This document shows, one piece after another, positions 1-11,340 of a stretch of 64,000 nucleotides of DNA. The DNA is from Glandiceps talaboti. Lineage: Eukaryota; Hemichordata; Enteropneusta; Spengelidae. The stretch spans positions 2,779,001 through 2,843,000 of the forward strand of contig NC_135551.1 in NCBI RefSeq assembly GCF_964340395.1, written 5' to 3'. The notes beneath the pieces were generated by a model. It was not told the origin of the DNA and did not search any database. It saw nothing but the letters and a program-made list of their open reading frames with translations. Numbering within the stretch: the stretch's first letter is position 1; the number at the start of each line of letters is the position of its first letter. Both the position numbers and the translations under genes were made by a program.

Positions 1-702
1 ACACAACATACTTTTCAACAGCCGAGAGCTTTCAGATACAGTGCCAACTATCATGAATGGAAAAGACTAACAGTTTGCAGTCAAAAGCTGTCAGCTCATT
101 TTTAGAAAATTTTACTTGCAGTGGAAAAAAACTGCTGACAATGGATCATTACATTAACTATGGAGGATTATGACTACAGAGGGGAGGGGGAGGGGTGTTC
201 ACTAATTTCCATATATATATAAGTAAAAAATTGTTATGATGGGACACTATGATATGCATGAGATGTGTGCTTGTAAACTTAATGATTGTGTAGTACTTTG
301 AAAGATCCAGGGGATCAAATCAATATAAGGGGAATTGACTCTTTCAAATATATCCATACATGCACACTTTGAAGTAAACTGACACAAATAGTCCGTAAAT
401 GGTATATACATGCAATGTCCTCTAAATGTGACTTTTTCTATAGGCCCTAATAGTTTACTAATGATTTCTGAAACTTACTACAACTTTTTCGACCCAATTA
501 GCAAATATAGTAAGAATTTTCAAAATCCTGAGGAAACACAACATACATACACATTTTACATTGTTCAGTTGTGTTTCATAGGTTGAATATATCAAGCCAC
601 CAGGTTTATAATTATATTGAGTTGAAATAAAATTCAAGACTATGGTAGAGCAACACAGGAGTTTCTTTTCATATTGATAGCGATACCTACAACTGATCTT
701 AC

Positions 703-810
703 CTGCAATATGTTTCTGGTATCATACCGTAAACCACAATATTTTCACACAAATTCCTCATAAGCATCAATGCATAAAATCCTGTTGAGTACTCTGTTCC
801 TGTTGATATC
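703..810 (-). CDS. ST6GALNAC-like: Sialyltransferase coding exon 4 (sialylmotif S)
   Basis: 108 bases between GTGACAG|GATATC and TGCAG|GTAAGA. Encodes ISTGTEYSTGFYALMLMRN, a Cys, and VVYGMIPETYC. This is sialylmotif S (acceptor and donor binding) with the YGM-P-C ending typical of ST6GalNAc III-VI. Confidence 0.88.
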
Positions 811-1128
811 CTGTCACAAACATAATGAAAATGTTCAAGTTTACAATCAGAATCAATAGGACATAGTGTTTCCATTAAGAATTAAGTATGTACAACTCTC
901 TTTCAGTACATACACTGGAAATTAATATGTACAGATTTAGTTCTATGTACAGATCTTTGAAATGATGGCTTGAGAAATTTATATTTTGAGAAGCCTGTCC
1001 CACCACCATCCACAAACCCCATTTTCCCACAATTTGCAGTTTGATTTGTAAGCTGATATTGTTGGACATTAAACAACTTCACTGCAACGTGTGATAACCA
1101 GTACTAGACGCAAGTAGGTTATTTAAGT

Positions 1129-1169
<41 letters not shown>

Positions 1170-3314
1170 GCACTGAACAATGCCTATAGCACTACCGCAC
1201 CTTGTAGTTTTTCCATAAATGGTAGGTAACATTAGGGGACAATTGCACAATGTTGCACAAGCAGAACAAACAAACATTTGTTTAGGTCAAAATCCCCCCC
1301 TAAACAAATGTTCACAAATGTGACATAAACATTTATATGTGATGTAAACTATGATGAAAACAGTAGCAGTCACACCACTATGGTCAATGTAATGTACAAA
1401 CATGATTGTAAACACATTAAAATTAAACAATAAGTCTTAGCAGTAAATTTTCAGCAACTTAACAGCTCAGTAGTAAATTTAAAAGCTATTATCATTGAAG
1501 GAGTGATTTCCTTTGAAATTTGGAAGTGTGAAAATGAAGTTTAGCAAGCACATTGACATCAGACCCCCCCCCCCCCCCCCCCCCCCATGAAATTCACTTA
1601 TTGAGCTTGTGTGACATTATGCGATTGTTCCTAAATAAGAAATATTCATTAAATTACCACGTAAAGTTATTGGAGGTGTTTGCTAACAAAGCATTCCTTT
1701 TACAACCACCCAGACTGTAACTTTCCCCAATACCAACCACGTTCATGAGTCTTCTTTTATAATTAAAATAAAGGTGTTGTATCATTTACCTTGATTTTCC
1801 TGTGTGTGTTTCCCATTCTTTATCTGCTAGTGTTTCTGCTGTTTTGGATAGTTTGTGAAACTCAACATTGTTGTACTTTTCTGTTAAGTATTGCAACTCA
1901 GATGGTGTTTTTCCTGAAGAGAATTTGTACTGTGGCCCATGGAAGATGATGTGTTGTAGGAATTTGTTTTGACTGATCAGTGCTGTTGCATTACCAGCAA
2001 GATCTGAAATACTGTGAAAGAAGACATTAAATGATACACTGTTCAAGCCAAGTACACCACAGACGCAAGACTTCTTTTTAGCCTTGATCAATCTACATCA
2101 TGATAATGCAGGTATACATTATTCTTTTGTACTAAAGTGCTCAAAATGAGTTAAAACATTCAACATTTTCTTTACTCTCCCTGAATTTTCATAGATTATG
2201 TTGGTGCCAGTATTACTATTATGCCATTCACCATCATCGTTTACATTCTCCATTCAGTCAGAAAATAATCATGACTTAAGGAGCCTTATCACATCTCATC
2301 TTTGACTTGGAGTGAAAGGGTCCCTTAGGCCACTCAGATTTTCTTTGAATGAACAAAGAAAAACATGAGGGAATAATATCTGACTGTTTGTGTGGATTAC
2401 CTTACAAGTATAAATAGAGATGAAACTTACCTACGATGTGAAACTATCCTCACTGTTGTTCTTTTACCAACATCTAGTTCATATCCATATGTTGGAGCTG
2501 TGTTCAGTCTAAAAACACACTGAGCTAAGTCAATCTCATCACCCATGTTGGAATACAAGAGTTGCCCTACAATCAAAGGACACACAAATTCATTAACTTT
2601 ACATGTAGATATTCAAAACTTTTATGGTTATCCATAAACATTGTTCTTGGAAAGTTTTAGGTTTACTTAAGTCTTCAGTGCATCATATTTTGTGCCCAAT
2701 ATTTGCAATGAGTGTTTAGAATGCTGTGAAAAGATGCAAGGCAGTAAATTACATGTTAAGGACTATCTACAGGACTGTCCTTTTTAAGGGATACATCCAA
2801 TTTCTCTGAAATATTACCTATAATTCCACTGAAAATTCTAGCTGGTTACAAACAAGTTGATTACAGTTCAAACCTCATGGCATGAATTATAGTAATGTTG
2901 CTACAGTACTGTACCTGAGTTTGAAACCAGTGAGCATGTATTACAGTGCATATTCATGTCGTCATCATCTTCACTTATTTGATCATAGAAATCACTTGTA
3001 GTAAGACCTTCAGGTGGGACCTCCAATATTTCTCGATGATAACTTAATATTTCACGTCTTGACATAAAATGAGGTTTAGCTGCATCAATAAGAGACCTTC
3101 TACTGTCATACTTCTCTCTCAAGTCAATGTTCATTGGATCAATTTTATGGATGTGATATGTTGGGCCTCGCACCTCCTTTTCGGTCACATGCCTTGGTTT
3201 AATTCTGGGATGATCTGGTGACTCCATAGTGTAAAAAACCATCAAGATTTGGAAGCAGACTCCCATACATACCAGGGTGATGAATGGTTTCAACAGAGCT
3301 GATGTGGCTGTCAT
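703..3314 (-). CDS. ST6GALNAC-like: Sialyltransferase of the ST6GalNAc (III-VI) type, four exons, 3' end missing
   Basis: Type II Golgi membrane enzyme expected to move sialic acid from CMP-sialic acid onto GalNAc or a sialylated GalNAc-containing glycan (glycosyltransferase family 29). CDS exons in order on the minus strand: 3314-2915, 2566-2431, 2011-1790, 810-703; all junctions are GT-AG and reading phases join exactly (288 codons plus two bases). Residues about 8-30 form a hydrophobic signal-anchor. Sialylmotif L begins CNTCSLVSNSG and runs across the first junction through GDEID and RLNTAP to VRIVSHR. Sialylmotif S contains STGFYALMLMRN and ends VVYGMIPETYC, the pattern of the short ST6GalNAc III-VI subgroup. 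Family members are about 300-340 residues, so motif III and motif VS (His/Tyr and His) should lie left of base 1; I did not find them in 1-702. Subtype within the group is not resolved. Confidence 0.9.
1133..1215 (+). repeat. (CA)n with tail fragment of the TAGCAC dispersed element
   Basis: A CA dinucleotide run (about 1135-1166) is followed by GCACTGAACAATGCCTATAG and CACTACCGCACC. The same tail follows (CA)n runs at 48.6 and 58.0 kb. It lies in the intron between sialyltransferase exons 3 and 4. Confidence 0.6.
1564..1586 (+). repeat. Poly-C homopolymer
   Basis: 23 consecutive C, intronic. Similar G/C homopolymers occur at about 5159, 9002, 24652, 28680, 31326 and 31577; lengths may be assembly-sensitive. 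Confidence 0.9.
1790..2011 (-). CDS. ST6GALNAC-like: Sialyltransferase coding exon 3 (between motifs L and S)
   Basis: 222 bases; acceptor TTTCACAG|TATTTC chosen because it alone keeps the frame (His-Arg-Ser-Ile-Ser-Asp-Leu). A nearer AG five bases further in would shift the frame. Encodes the variable middle of the catalytic domain, including FHGPQYKF. Donor is TCAAG|GTAAAT. Confidence 0.85.
2431..2566 (-). CDS. ST6GALNAC-like: Sialyltransferase coding exon 2 (sialylmotif L body)
   Basis: 136 bases between acceptor TTGTAG|GGCAAC and donor CGTAG|GTAAGT. Encodes QLLYSNMGDEID, then RLNTAPTYGYELDVG, then VRIVSHR: the donor-nucleotide binding sialylmotif L with its conserved Asn-Thr-Ala-Pro and Gly residues. 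Too short to stand out as an ORF, but phases join both neighbours. Confidence 0.9.
2915..3314 (-). CDS. ST6GALNAC-like: Sialyltransferase coding exon 1 (anchor, stem, start of sialylmotif L)
   Basis: Starts MTATSALLKPF at 3314 with a membrane anchor over residues ~8-30, followed by a charged stem. It ends in the Cys-rich start of sialylmotif L (CNTCSLVSNSG, with a Cys that in this family forms a disulfide with motif S). Donor is CAG|GTACAG after base 2915; the codon is split one base into Gly. Confidence 0.9.
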
Positions 3315-3348
3315 TTTAATTTTTGTTGCTTTGTGAGGTAGATGAGTA
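3315..3348 (-). other. 5'UTR end of the sialyltransferase ATG exon
   Basis: A pyrimidine-rich acceptor TTTTCTTACAG ends at 3349, 34 bases upstream of the ATG. This implies at least one upstream non-coding exon, probably in the more CpG-containing stretch near 5.6-6.7 kb, which I could not pin down. Confidence 0.5.
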
Positions 3349-6300
3349 CTGTAAGAAAATAGAAATGCTTTTTTTACATTGGGAAAATATTGGACAAGTA
3401 CGAGGAAAAAACAAGACTATCCAATAGTGAGGCAATTTTACCCTTCACCTAATACAGTCGTTGTACATTGACATCTCATTACTATAACTTTAACAAGTTT
3501 ATCTGGAAGTACAATTAAATGCAATTCAAAAAATGTTGTCTAAACTTCAAAGGAAAAGAAATGCTGTCTGATTAGACAGATTATTTTCAAATTCTAAAGT
3601 ATCCAAGAAAATGAAGACATGAAACGAAAGATATCTAGAGCAAATGTCACACTGAGAGAGTGATAAAGACACTGACAGTGACAATCATACTGACAGTGAC
3701 AGATAATACTGAGTGACAAGACACTGTCAGTGACAAGATACACCATGTGGATTATGTACCAATGATTATGATCATTTAAATTTCTATTGTTCTGTTTCCA
3801 TATGTTCTACGAATGCAGTCTTTCTTAAGAAAACTGTTGGAAAACTGAAGATTTTATGACTGAATGTGTTCTGAAACGAAATTCCCAAACTGTTAAATTT
3901 CCTGTGATACCGGATGTACAAAATATAATACATAAACAAAGTAAATGTCCCTCCCCTAGTATTACTGCCCCTATCTATTATTATCTCTGTAATAATATTC
4001 CAAGGACAAATCTCAAGGACAACTGTCTGAATACTAAACATAGGAGGCCAAGGTTTGTCATGAATGGACATGTCATTTAGCAAAACTATTATGGAAGTTT
4101 ATGGAATGTATATTTTTCCTTGTGTAAAAAACGTTACAATTTAAAAAACAAATAAAAAAATCCAAAGCATGGAATTTGCCACTATTCCATTCAGAAAGTC
4201 TGCAATCCTACAACATGTGTACACAGAAAAGCTGAAATTGGCTAGAAATAAAAAAAAAAGGCTGCAAAGAATATCTTTCTTCCAGAAAGAAATCAATGAG
4301 AACATGTACATGTCCATTGTATTAGGGATGCAATCTTGGAAAAAACTGCACCAGCTATTTATTTGCTTGCTAAATATATCGTCATACTATCAGACAACAA
4401 ATTTAATATATGCTTTGTTATCAACATGTGTATCAAAATTACAAGAAATTTGAAGGTTGCATTCTGGAGATATCACCATTTAATAATCATAGGATGTCTA
4501 CAAACATTTGATCACTTCTGCATATGGTCTCATAGAATCTCTTTACCAAATTTCATTTCAAAGTAGCCACTGGTTTTTAAGATATTGATATACACAAACA
4601 AATGACAGACACTGAGATAAACAAACACTTGGTATCTCCTTTTAAGTTCCCCCTTCAGTTCAGGAGCTAAAAATTAAACTTCCAACCCATAACAAATGAG
4701 GGAAATCCAATAAAATTTCCGAAGCTTTCAATACCGTGTTGCATAATTTTGGTGGGGAATCACTGTAAAATACATGGGGAAAGCAAGTAGATTTTACAAA
4801 AACACTGGTGTACGAGTACGTATTTGTTACCCATGTATTGGTATGTGTGCATGTACATGTATGCAAGAAACATTCCCATCAAAAACGGTCTTGTGAATTT
4901 GGTCTGACATGGGACAATTTTATACTATACAAACAGTGGTGAACTGTCACACGAAGTATTTCTTTCTAAACTTCAAGAAATAAAAGTATTTGTCAGGGCG
5001 AGTTCACCATAGAATGTTATGATTTTCTTAGTCACAACACACATTATAAATAAAAGAAACTTTTGAAATTACACTCAAAAACTCTTTAGCTTTGTCAAAT
5101 CTCTCGCCGCAGGTACTTTCCAAGTCATTCATTGAATTGACAAAGTTCTCGTTTTGCGGGGGGGGGGGGGGGGCAATAGAGCGAAAACATGAGATATTCC
5201 AAGAGTAATAATCAACTGCTTATCCAGTTTAACCCCAAATACTTACATTATATAGTAAAACGAAATGCCTACGATATTATTAACAAAATAAATACCATAT
5301 GCTATCACTTTATGTGAGTTATATCTCCATGGTTAATGGTTGTACAAAGGTAACGAGCTGTAAGTGTAACCACGTTGTGCGAATGTTTTGTTTACATTCA
5401 GTTTGTTTATATACATGTATGTACCCATGCCCGTATGCAGCGCCGAGTTTTGGTCACGACATTCTTCAAGAATATTTTGAAAAAATTCAAAGCAACTATG
5501 ACCTGTTTTTAAAGCCGACTTCATCAAAACCCTATACGGGTAATTATGAGAGAAACTCGGAGGGCGACTGTGATTTGCACTTGTCTGGGTTTTATTCGCG
5601 CCAAATAACTCTGATCCTGTTTTGTTAGCGCGCCAAGGTGATCGATGAAAGAATGAAAACAAAGCCACACTACAGCTCACAGCCAGTGAAAGGTTACTAC
5701 GGAACACTGATAATGACGATATAATATACCAAAGCCACAGATAATCATAACAACACGACGATTCGATGAACAGTAGTAGAATTTTTCTTGTCATTTTACA
5801 AAAATGGAACGACGAGTGGTAATGTTTTTACTTGTGTCATATCTTATCATTGGAAAGCTGGTGCGCTCACGATGACGGGTACGGTCGATAAACTAATCAC
5901 TTCTAAATTCTAGCGATGAACAGCAAATTCAGCAAAAGTGTACATGTACACAAATAGAACGAAAAAACTCACCTTTTACTATAATAACCAAAGTGATGCC
6001 CGGCGACAGAAAATATCTCTTTCCTAGAAGACAGGCTAGGCAAACGCTACTAAATAGTGAGTCTGATGCAACTCTGCTTCTATATCGAGCACATGGAGTG
6101 TTCACGTGAAAGTGTAGTGACTGGGTGCATGAATGGGTGTCAGACATATCAATGAACCATTTGTAGACTATGGAACTAAACTTAGGGGACAGGTGTTCAA
6201 TATGTCTGTAGATTTTCTATTCCATTGACCGTGTGTTCATCAGAAATATACTTTACCTTCAAAATGTAGTAATATAGATACAAATAATCAAGACTTATTC

Positions 6301-7030
6301 GTTATTAGTAGATATTGTGAATATTTGTTTTTCATACTCAGAAATACCCCCTCATCATAGACAGACATGGAGAATGGTATCGTCGTATTAGCATAATTAT
6401 CCTTGTTGCATGTACGCACGAGGACAACGAATGGAATTACCGGAAGTCAACATGGTCAACTACGCAAAAATTCCCAAGCTCCTCCCACGCAATCATATAT
6501 TATCCACACGCACATAGAACATGCATTGACATGAAGAAAACCCCACGCGGAAGAAAAGTGATAGATGAAATGGGGCATTTTGTCTTCATTATATGTTGTG
6601 ACGTTGGAATGTTTACGTACAGGTACACATAAATTTATTTTTATTTGTCCGGCTCCGAGTACACATGGTGGTGTTCGCGGTTTGTTTCAAAATTATTTCG
6701 GTTTCGGTCACGTATTTGAATTGAAATCAAGGGAGTAGAAACGGCGTTTCGTGTGAATTTACTTTTAACCAGTGGCCACTGAATTAAACAGTCCGTTTCC
6801 ACATTTTCTTTTCAACTCGTACATATTAAAAAGACAGAGACATGAGAGGGGCAAAATGTTTTCTCATCCTTGGGGAAATTTCAAATGTGATGCGGTGACG
6901 CGGTATAATAATTTCCTTTATACTGATATGATAATACAATTTATAGACACTGGAAATAAATAATTATATACGTTCTGACTTTGTATGCATAATGTACGCA
7001 AGCGCTAGATAGTGACCATGTGTATCTTTA
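3349..7030. other. 5' flank of the sialyltransferase gene; no supported gene
   Basis: Contains a degenerate GACAGTGACA/ACACTG stretch (3650-3735). A dispersed interspersed repeat at about 4150-4672 ends in CAGGAGCTAAAAAT, related to 39.6-39.8 kb. A poly-G run is at about 5159-5174. A stretch with more CpG near 5.4-6.7 kb may hold the promoter of the minus-strand gene. Short ORFs here look like chance. Confidence 0.5.
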
Positions 7031-7330
7031 GAATCAATTCAATCTGATTAAACTCCGATGTAGATGTCGGCTAATCGTAATCGTTCATTGCTATTTTACC
7101 TTCGTTATTTTGCCTGAATTGACCTTCTTGGTACATGGTTACATTTTTTAGCCTGATCGCCTCCTCTACGGCGATCAGGCTAAATGTACCACCTCTACGG
7201 CGATCAGGCTAAAAAATGTAAATATGTACCAAGAAGGTCAATTCAGGCAAAATAACGAAGGTAAAATAGCAATGAACGATTACGATTAGCCGACATCTAC
7301 ATCGGAGTTTAATCAGATTGCAATTGATTC
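7031..7330. mobile_element. Near-perfect 300-bp palindrome (foldback/MITE)
   Basis: Arms of about 130 bp (7031-7159 and 7201-7330) are reverse complements, with only a two-base mismatch near the loop and a one-base indel near the outer ends. The 41-base loop itself repeats part of the arm: CTCTACGGCGATCAGGCTAA occurs at 7164 and again at 7193. No coding potential. Such high arm identity implies a recent origin or correction by gene conversion. Confidence 0.85.
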
Positions 7331-7916
7331 AACATATCTTGAATCAGAAATAAATGGTGGTTAAAACTACACAATCTATATAAGCTTACAACACAGGTGT
7401 ATTATAGGAATACTAAACTAATATTTTGTCCGTACACTTCAAGTACTTGTATAGGCCTTGACCTTTATTTTCAATCACCTGTAACAATATTAACATTTAC
7501 ATGCCAAGCATAGCTACTTGCCCATTTTCTTTCGATTGATGTGGTAGACTGAATGGTATTTCACTCTGGACAATTCTATTATTAGACCGATGTACCACAA
7601 ACAAATTACATGATATATACAGTCTACATACATTAATATATGAAGTTTGTTTTTAATAAATTAACAATAATCATGTATCTACTACGGTCCGTGTATATAC
7701 GACGCGTGACTAACGACGTCCAAGTGAAATCCTAATCTATCCAGAGATAATATGATTCGTATGTTGACGTAATTTCAAACCATGAATACGTTTTTAATCG
7801 ACATTTTGTATACATGTAATTTCGAAGTTTTCGGATGTTGATATCGATTTTTTAACATTCGTATTTTGAAACACATCGAAAATCAAAACATGAACAATGT
7901 TTCACTTTCTTCAGCT

Positions 7917-7947
<31 letters not shown>

Positions 7948-8094
7948 GGGGGGGGGCACTTTTTATCGCTACATTATTGCAACACTTTTGGCACTAGGCT
8001 CGAATCAAACACAGGCTATGGCGTTGAATGCCTGCCAATATTCGAAAATTCAATACTGCAATGACTATATCCAATACTGCAATGACTATATGCG

Positions 8095-8345
8095 ATATGA
8101 CTACATGAGATGATTACATGCGATATGACTACATGCGATGTGACTACATGAGATGACTACATGCGATATGACTACATGAGGTGACTACATGCGATGCGAC
8201 TACATTAGATGACTACATGAGATGACTACATGCGATATGACTACATGAGATGACAACATGCGATATGACTACATGAGGTGACTACATGCGATGTGACTAC
8301 ATGAGATGACTACATGCGATATGACTACATGAGATGACTACATGC
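8095..8345 (+). repeat. Minisatellite in left arm of element A
   Basis: Alternating ~13-15-bp words ATGACTACATGAG, GTGACTACATGCG and ATATGACTACATG; the same array appears inverted in the right arm. Confidence 0.85.
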
Positions 8346-8919
8346 TATACTGCGATGCGAGATGATGACATGATATGCGGCGATTGTAATGACGTTATGC
8401 CATTCGTAGATTATTCAATATGCATAAGGGGTAGACCATTCGATATCCTGGGGGGCTTGGAAGATTGGTGGAGAGTCATTATTTTTTTCCCACCTGCTTG
8501 CCTGAGAATTATTTTTTTCTCCTTCGCCTATGCTGGCAACTTTTTTTTTCTTTGCTTTTCTGAGATATCCGTATTTTTTTTTACGTCAATGTTGAACACC
8601 TACATTTGTTGCCACAATTTTCTGTTTGGTTTTGGCACACGGTAATAGAGAGAGTAAAAAGATGATCTATGACACACATATTATATTTAGAAAACTACAT
8701 ATTTCATACATGTTTGATTTTCAATAAATAAACATCGTTGACAGTTTTTATGCCATGGTATGGTGACACATTGAAAATACAAATCGGAAACTTGATTGGT
8801 GAGCTCAAACATTCAGATAGACCAGTCAGTTTCTCAAGCTTGGGGGATGGGGGGTGTCAGTGTTTTTTTTCCATTGGGCCGACAAAAAGTCACTGACCCC
8901 CCTGAATAAAGTTTCATAG

Positions 8920-9545
8920 CATCTGACAGTAAGTTGTAGAGGGAAGAGCTTTGAGACTGGGATATGTCCACCTCTTGTGTGTTATTGTGTGTGTGAATGG
9001 GAGGGGGGGGGGGTTTCTAGGGTTCTACAAACCGGCCTGGATGATTTTTACTTCTAAAGGCAATGTTTAGGCTATTCACAGACACTTTCAGACAATAATT
9101 TACAAATTTTACAAGACAGCTCTAACATGTAAAAAGCAACTCTGTGAGGTTGAAACATTTTTGAAATAAAGTTTCATAGCATCTTGACAGTAAGAGTTGG
9201 AGGAAAGAACTTTGATTTGAGACTGGAACATGTCTACCTCTTACGGGGGGTTCTTGGGGGTCCCCCCTAGAAGCCCTGGAGGTTTTTTACTTCTAAAGGC
9301 AATGTTTAGGCTATTCACAGACACTTTCAGACAATAATTTACAAGCTTTACAAGGCAGCACTAACATGTAAAAAGCAACTACATAAGGTTGAAACATGTT
9401 TGAAATAAAGTTCCATAGCATCTTGACAGTAAGAGGTGGAGGGAAGAACTTTGATTTGAGGCTTGGACATGTCTACGTTTTTTTTACCAATTTTGGTGAA
9501 TCTTATTGTTGGTTTAACGAATGAGTGGCCTCTGGGGTGATGGAG
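8920..9545 (+). repeat. Three internal direct repeats of element A (~245 bp)
   Basis: Each unit contains AAGGCAATGTTTAGGCTATT, TTTCAGACAATAATTTACAA, ACATGTAAAAAGCAACT and TTTCATAGCATCTTGACAGT, with a G-rich segment of variable length. The third is truncated. Confidence 0.75.
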
Positions 9546-10584
9546 TGCAAGGGGTCCCCCCCGCCAGATCTGCAGTTCTTTGTTTCTATTTAGGCAATTT
9601 TTAGGTTATGCATAGCCTCTGAGATATATATTGCCAAGCATCGAAAAGCTAAAGTAAATATAACTTTTTACATAAGTTTTCCATGTTATAAAAGTGGGCC
9701 TGTATCATTGGTATAGGGGCATTGATATTGCATGTATAGTAAAGTTACTGATGTGTTAGAGCACTTTAGGAGGTCATACCTAGTGTACAATAGAAACTTG
9801 AATTTGAGTTGTGGTGTCGATACATGTAGTGTCTGAAATAGGAAGTATAGCATCCCTTGTGACAAATTCATACTGAAGAGACTAGAACAATTTAGATTCT
9901 TTTATAAACTATCCAATAGTATGAAGGTTACCATTACAAAACCTTCAAGTTCACTTTTGCCCCAAAGTGTAAGATAAGTGAAGCACTGATTGTGAAACAG
10001 CCAAACACTTACATGGCATGTTCTGTAACTAGTGTGGTAGCTAGGTAATACATGTATTATATGTATAATGTTATGTATAGTTATTTATGAACCCTTACAT
10101 GAAGTAATATTTAAACCATTTACGAAAGAAACAGAGAAAAGAACAAATATATATATATGTACCACATGCTAACGAAACTGACTGGTACCTGACATGTGTT
10201 TGAAACTGTTTGTCATGATTTGACAAGTGTCCTGGTTGGAGAGGTACGAGCAAGTTGAACAGTATACTCGAACCTGTGCATCATTTCCCTGCCAATACAT
10301 TTTATTTTCTAGCAGTAGTGGTCCGTCTTTTTTTCCCATCACCCTCTCATATCCGGATTTTTTTTCAAGCAAATCCATTTGGCATCTTTTTTTCCCCGAA
10401 ATCTTCCAAGCCCCCCCCCCCCCGGATATCAAATGGTCCACCTCTTACCACGTGCAACGGTGCAACATGCTGAGGAGTACTCCCTAGCCTGTTTCATATC
10501 AATACTCGTATTATGCATATTGAATAATCTACGAATGGCATAACGTCATTACAAAATCGCCGCATATCATGTCATCATCTCGCA

Positions 10585-11305
10585 TCGCAGTATTGCATAT
10601 AGTCATCTCATGTAGTCATGTCGCATGTAGTCATCTCATGTAGTCATATCGCATGTAGTCATCTCATGTAGTCATATCGCATGTAGTCATCTCATGTAGT
10701 CACATCGCATGTAGTCATATCGCATGTAGTCACCTCATGTAGTCATATCGCATGTAGTCATCTCATGTAGTCATATCGCATGTAGTCACATCGCATGTAG
10801 TCATATCGCATGTAGTCATCTCATGTAGTCACATCGCATGTAGTCATATCGCATGTAGTCACCTCATGTAGTCATATCGCATGTAGTCATATCGCATGTA
10901 GTCATCTCATGTAGTCACATCGCATGTAGTCATATCGCATGTAGTCACCTCATGTAGTCATATCGCATGTAGTCATCTCATGTAGTCATATCGCATGTAG
11001 TCACATCGCATGTAGTCACCTCATGTAGTCATATCGCATGTAGTCATATCGCATGTAGTCATCTCATGTAGTCACATCGCATGTAGTCATATCGCATGTA
11101 GTCACCTCATGTAGTCATATCGCATGTAGTCATCTCATGTAGTCATATCGCATGTAGTCACATCGCATGTAGTCATATCGCATGTAGTCACCTCATGTAG
11201 TCATATCGCATGTAGTCACCTCATTTAGTCATATCGCATATAGTCATCTCATGTAGTCATATCGCATATAGTCATTGCAGTATTGCATATAGTCATTGCA
11301 GTATT
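10585..11305 (-). repeat. Minisatellite in right arm of element A
   Basis: About 50 copies of GTAGTCATATCGCAT / GTAGTCATCTCAT / GTAGTCACATCGCAT words, the reverse complement of the left array. They end in two copies of ATAGTCATTGCAGTATTG before the terminal sequence. Confidence 0.85.
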
Positions 11306-11340
11306 GTATTTTCGAATATTGGCAGGCATTCTACGCTATA

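Larger units (their letters stand above)
8017..11340. mobile_element. Long inverted-repeat element, copy A (3.3 kb, non-autonomous)
   Basis: Both ends carry GAATGCCTGCCAATATTCG in inverted orientation (8024 onward; complement just before 11337). Inward come AATACTGCAATGACTATAT, an ATGAGATGACTACATGCGAT-type minisatellite, and then a unique segment (TGATATGCGGCGATT ... GGATATC) present at both ends inverted. The middle holds three direct repeats of about 245 bp. Arms are unequal (about 460 bp left, 940 bp right) because the right minisatellite is longer. No transposase ORF is seen, and no clear target duplication. A second copy lies at 27.98-30.09 kb. Confidence 0.8.

Noticed and set aside
1-702. 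Search for the final sialyltransferase exon (motifs III and VS)
   Set aside because: No open frame with a His-Tyr-Tyr-type motif and acceptor found on the minus strand; the exon most likely lies outside the window.
5299-5794. 109- and 153-codon ORFs on opposite strands
   Set aside because: Overlapping antisense frames with no recognisable domain, probably in the 5' flank of the sialyltransferase gene.
10169-10487. Overlapping ORFs on both strands
   Set aside because: Lie in the inverted arm of the long inverted-repeat element and include homopolymer runs; the equivalent in copy B (29351-29599) differs by frameshifts.
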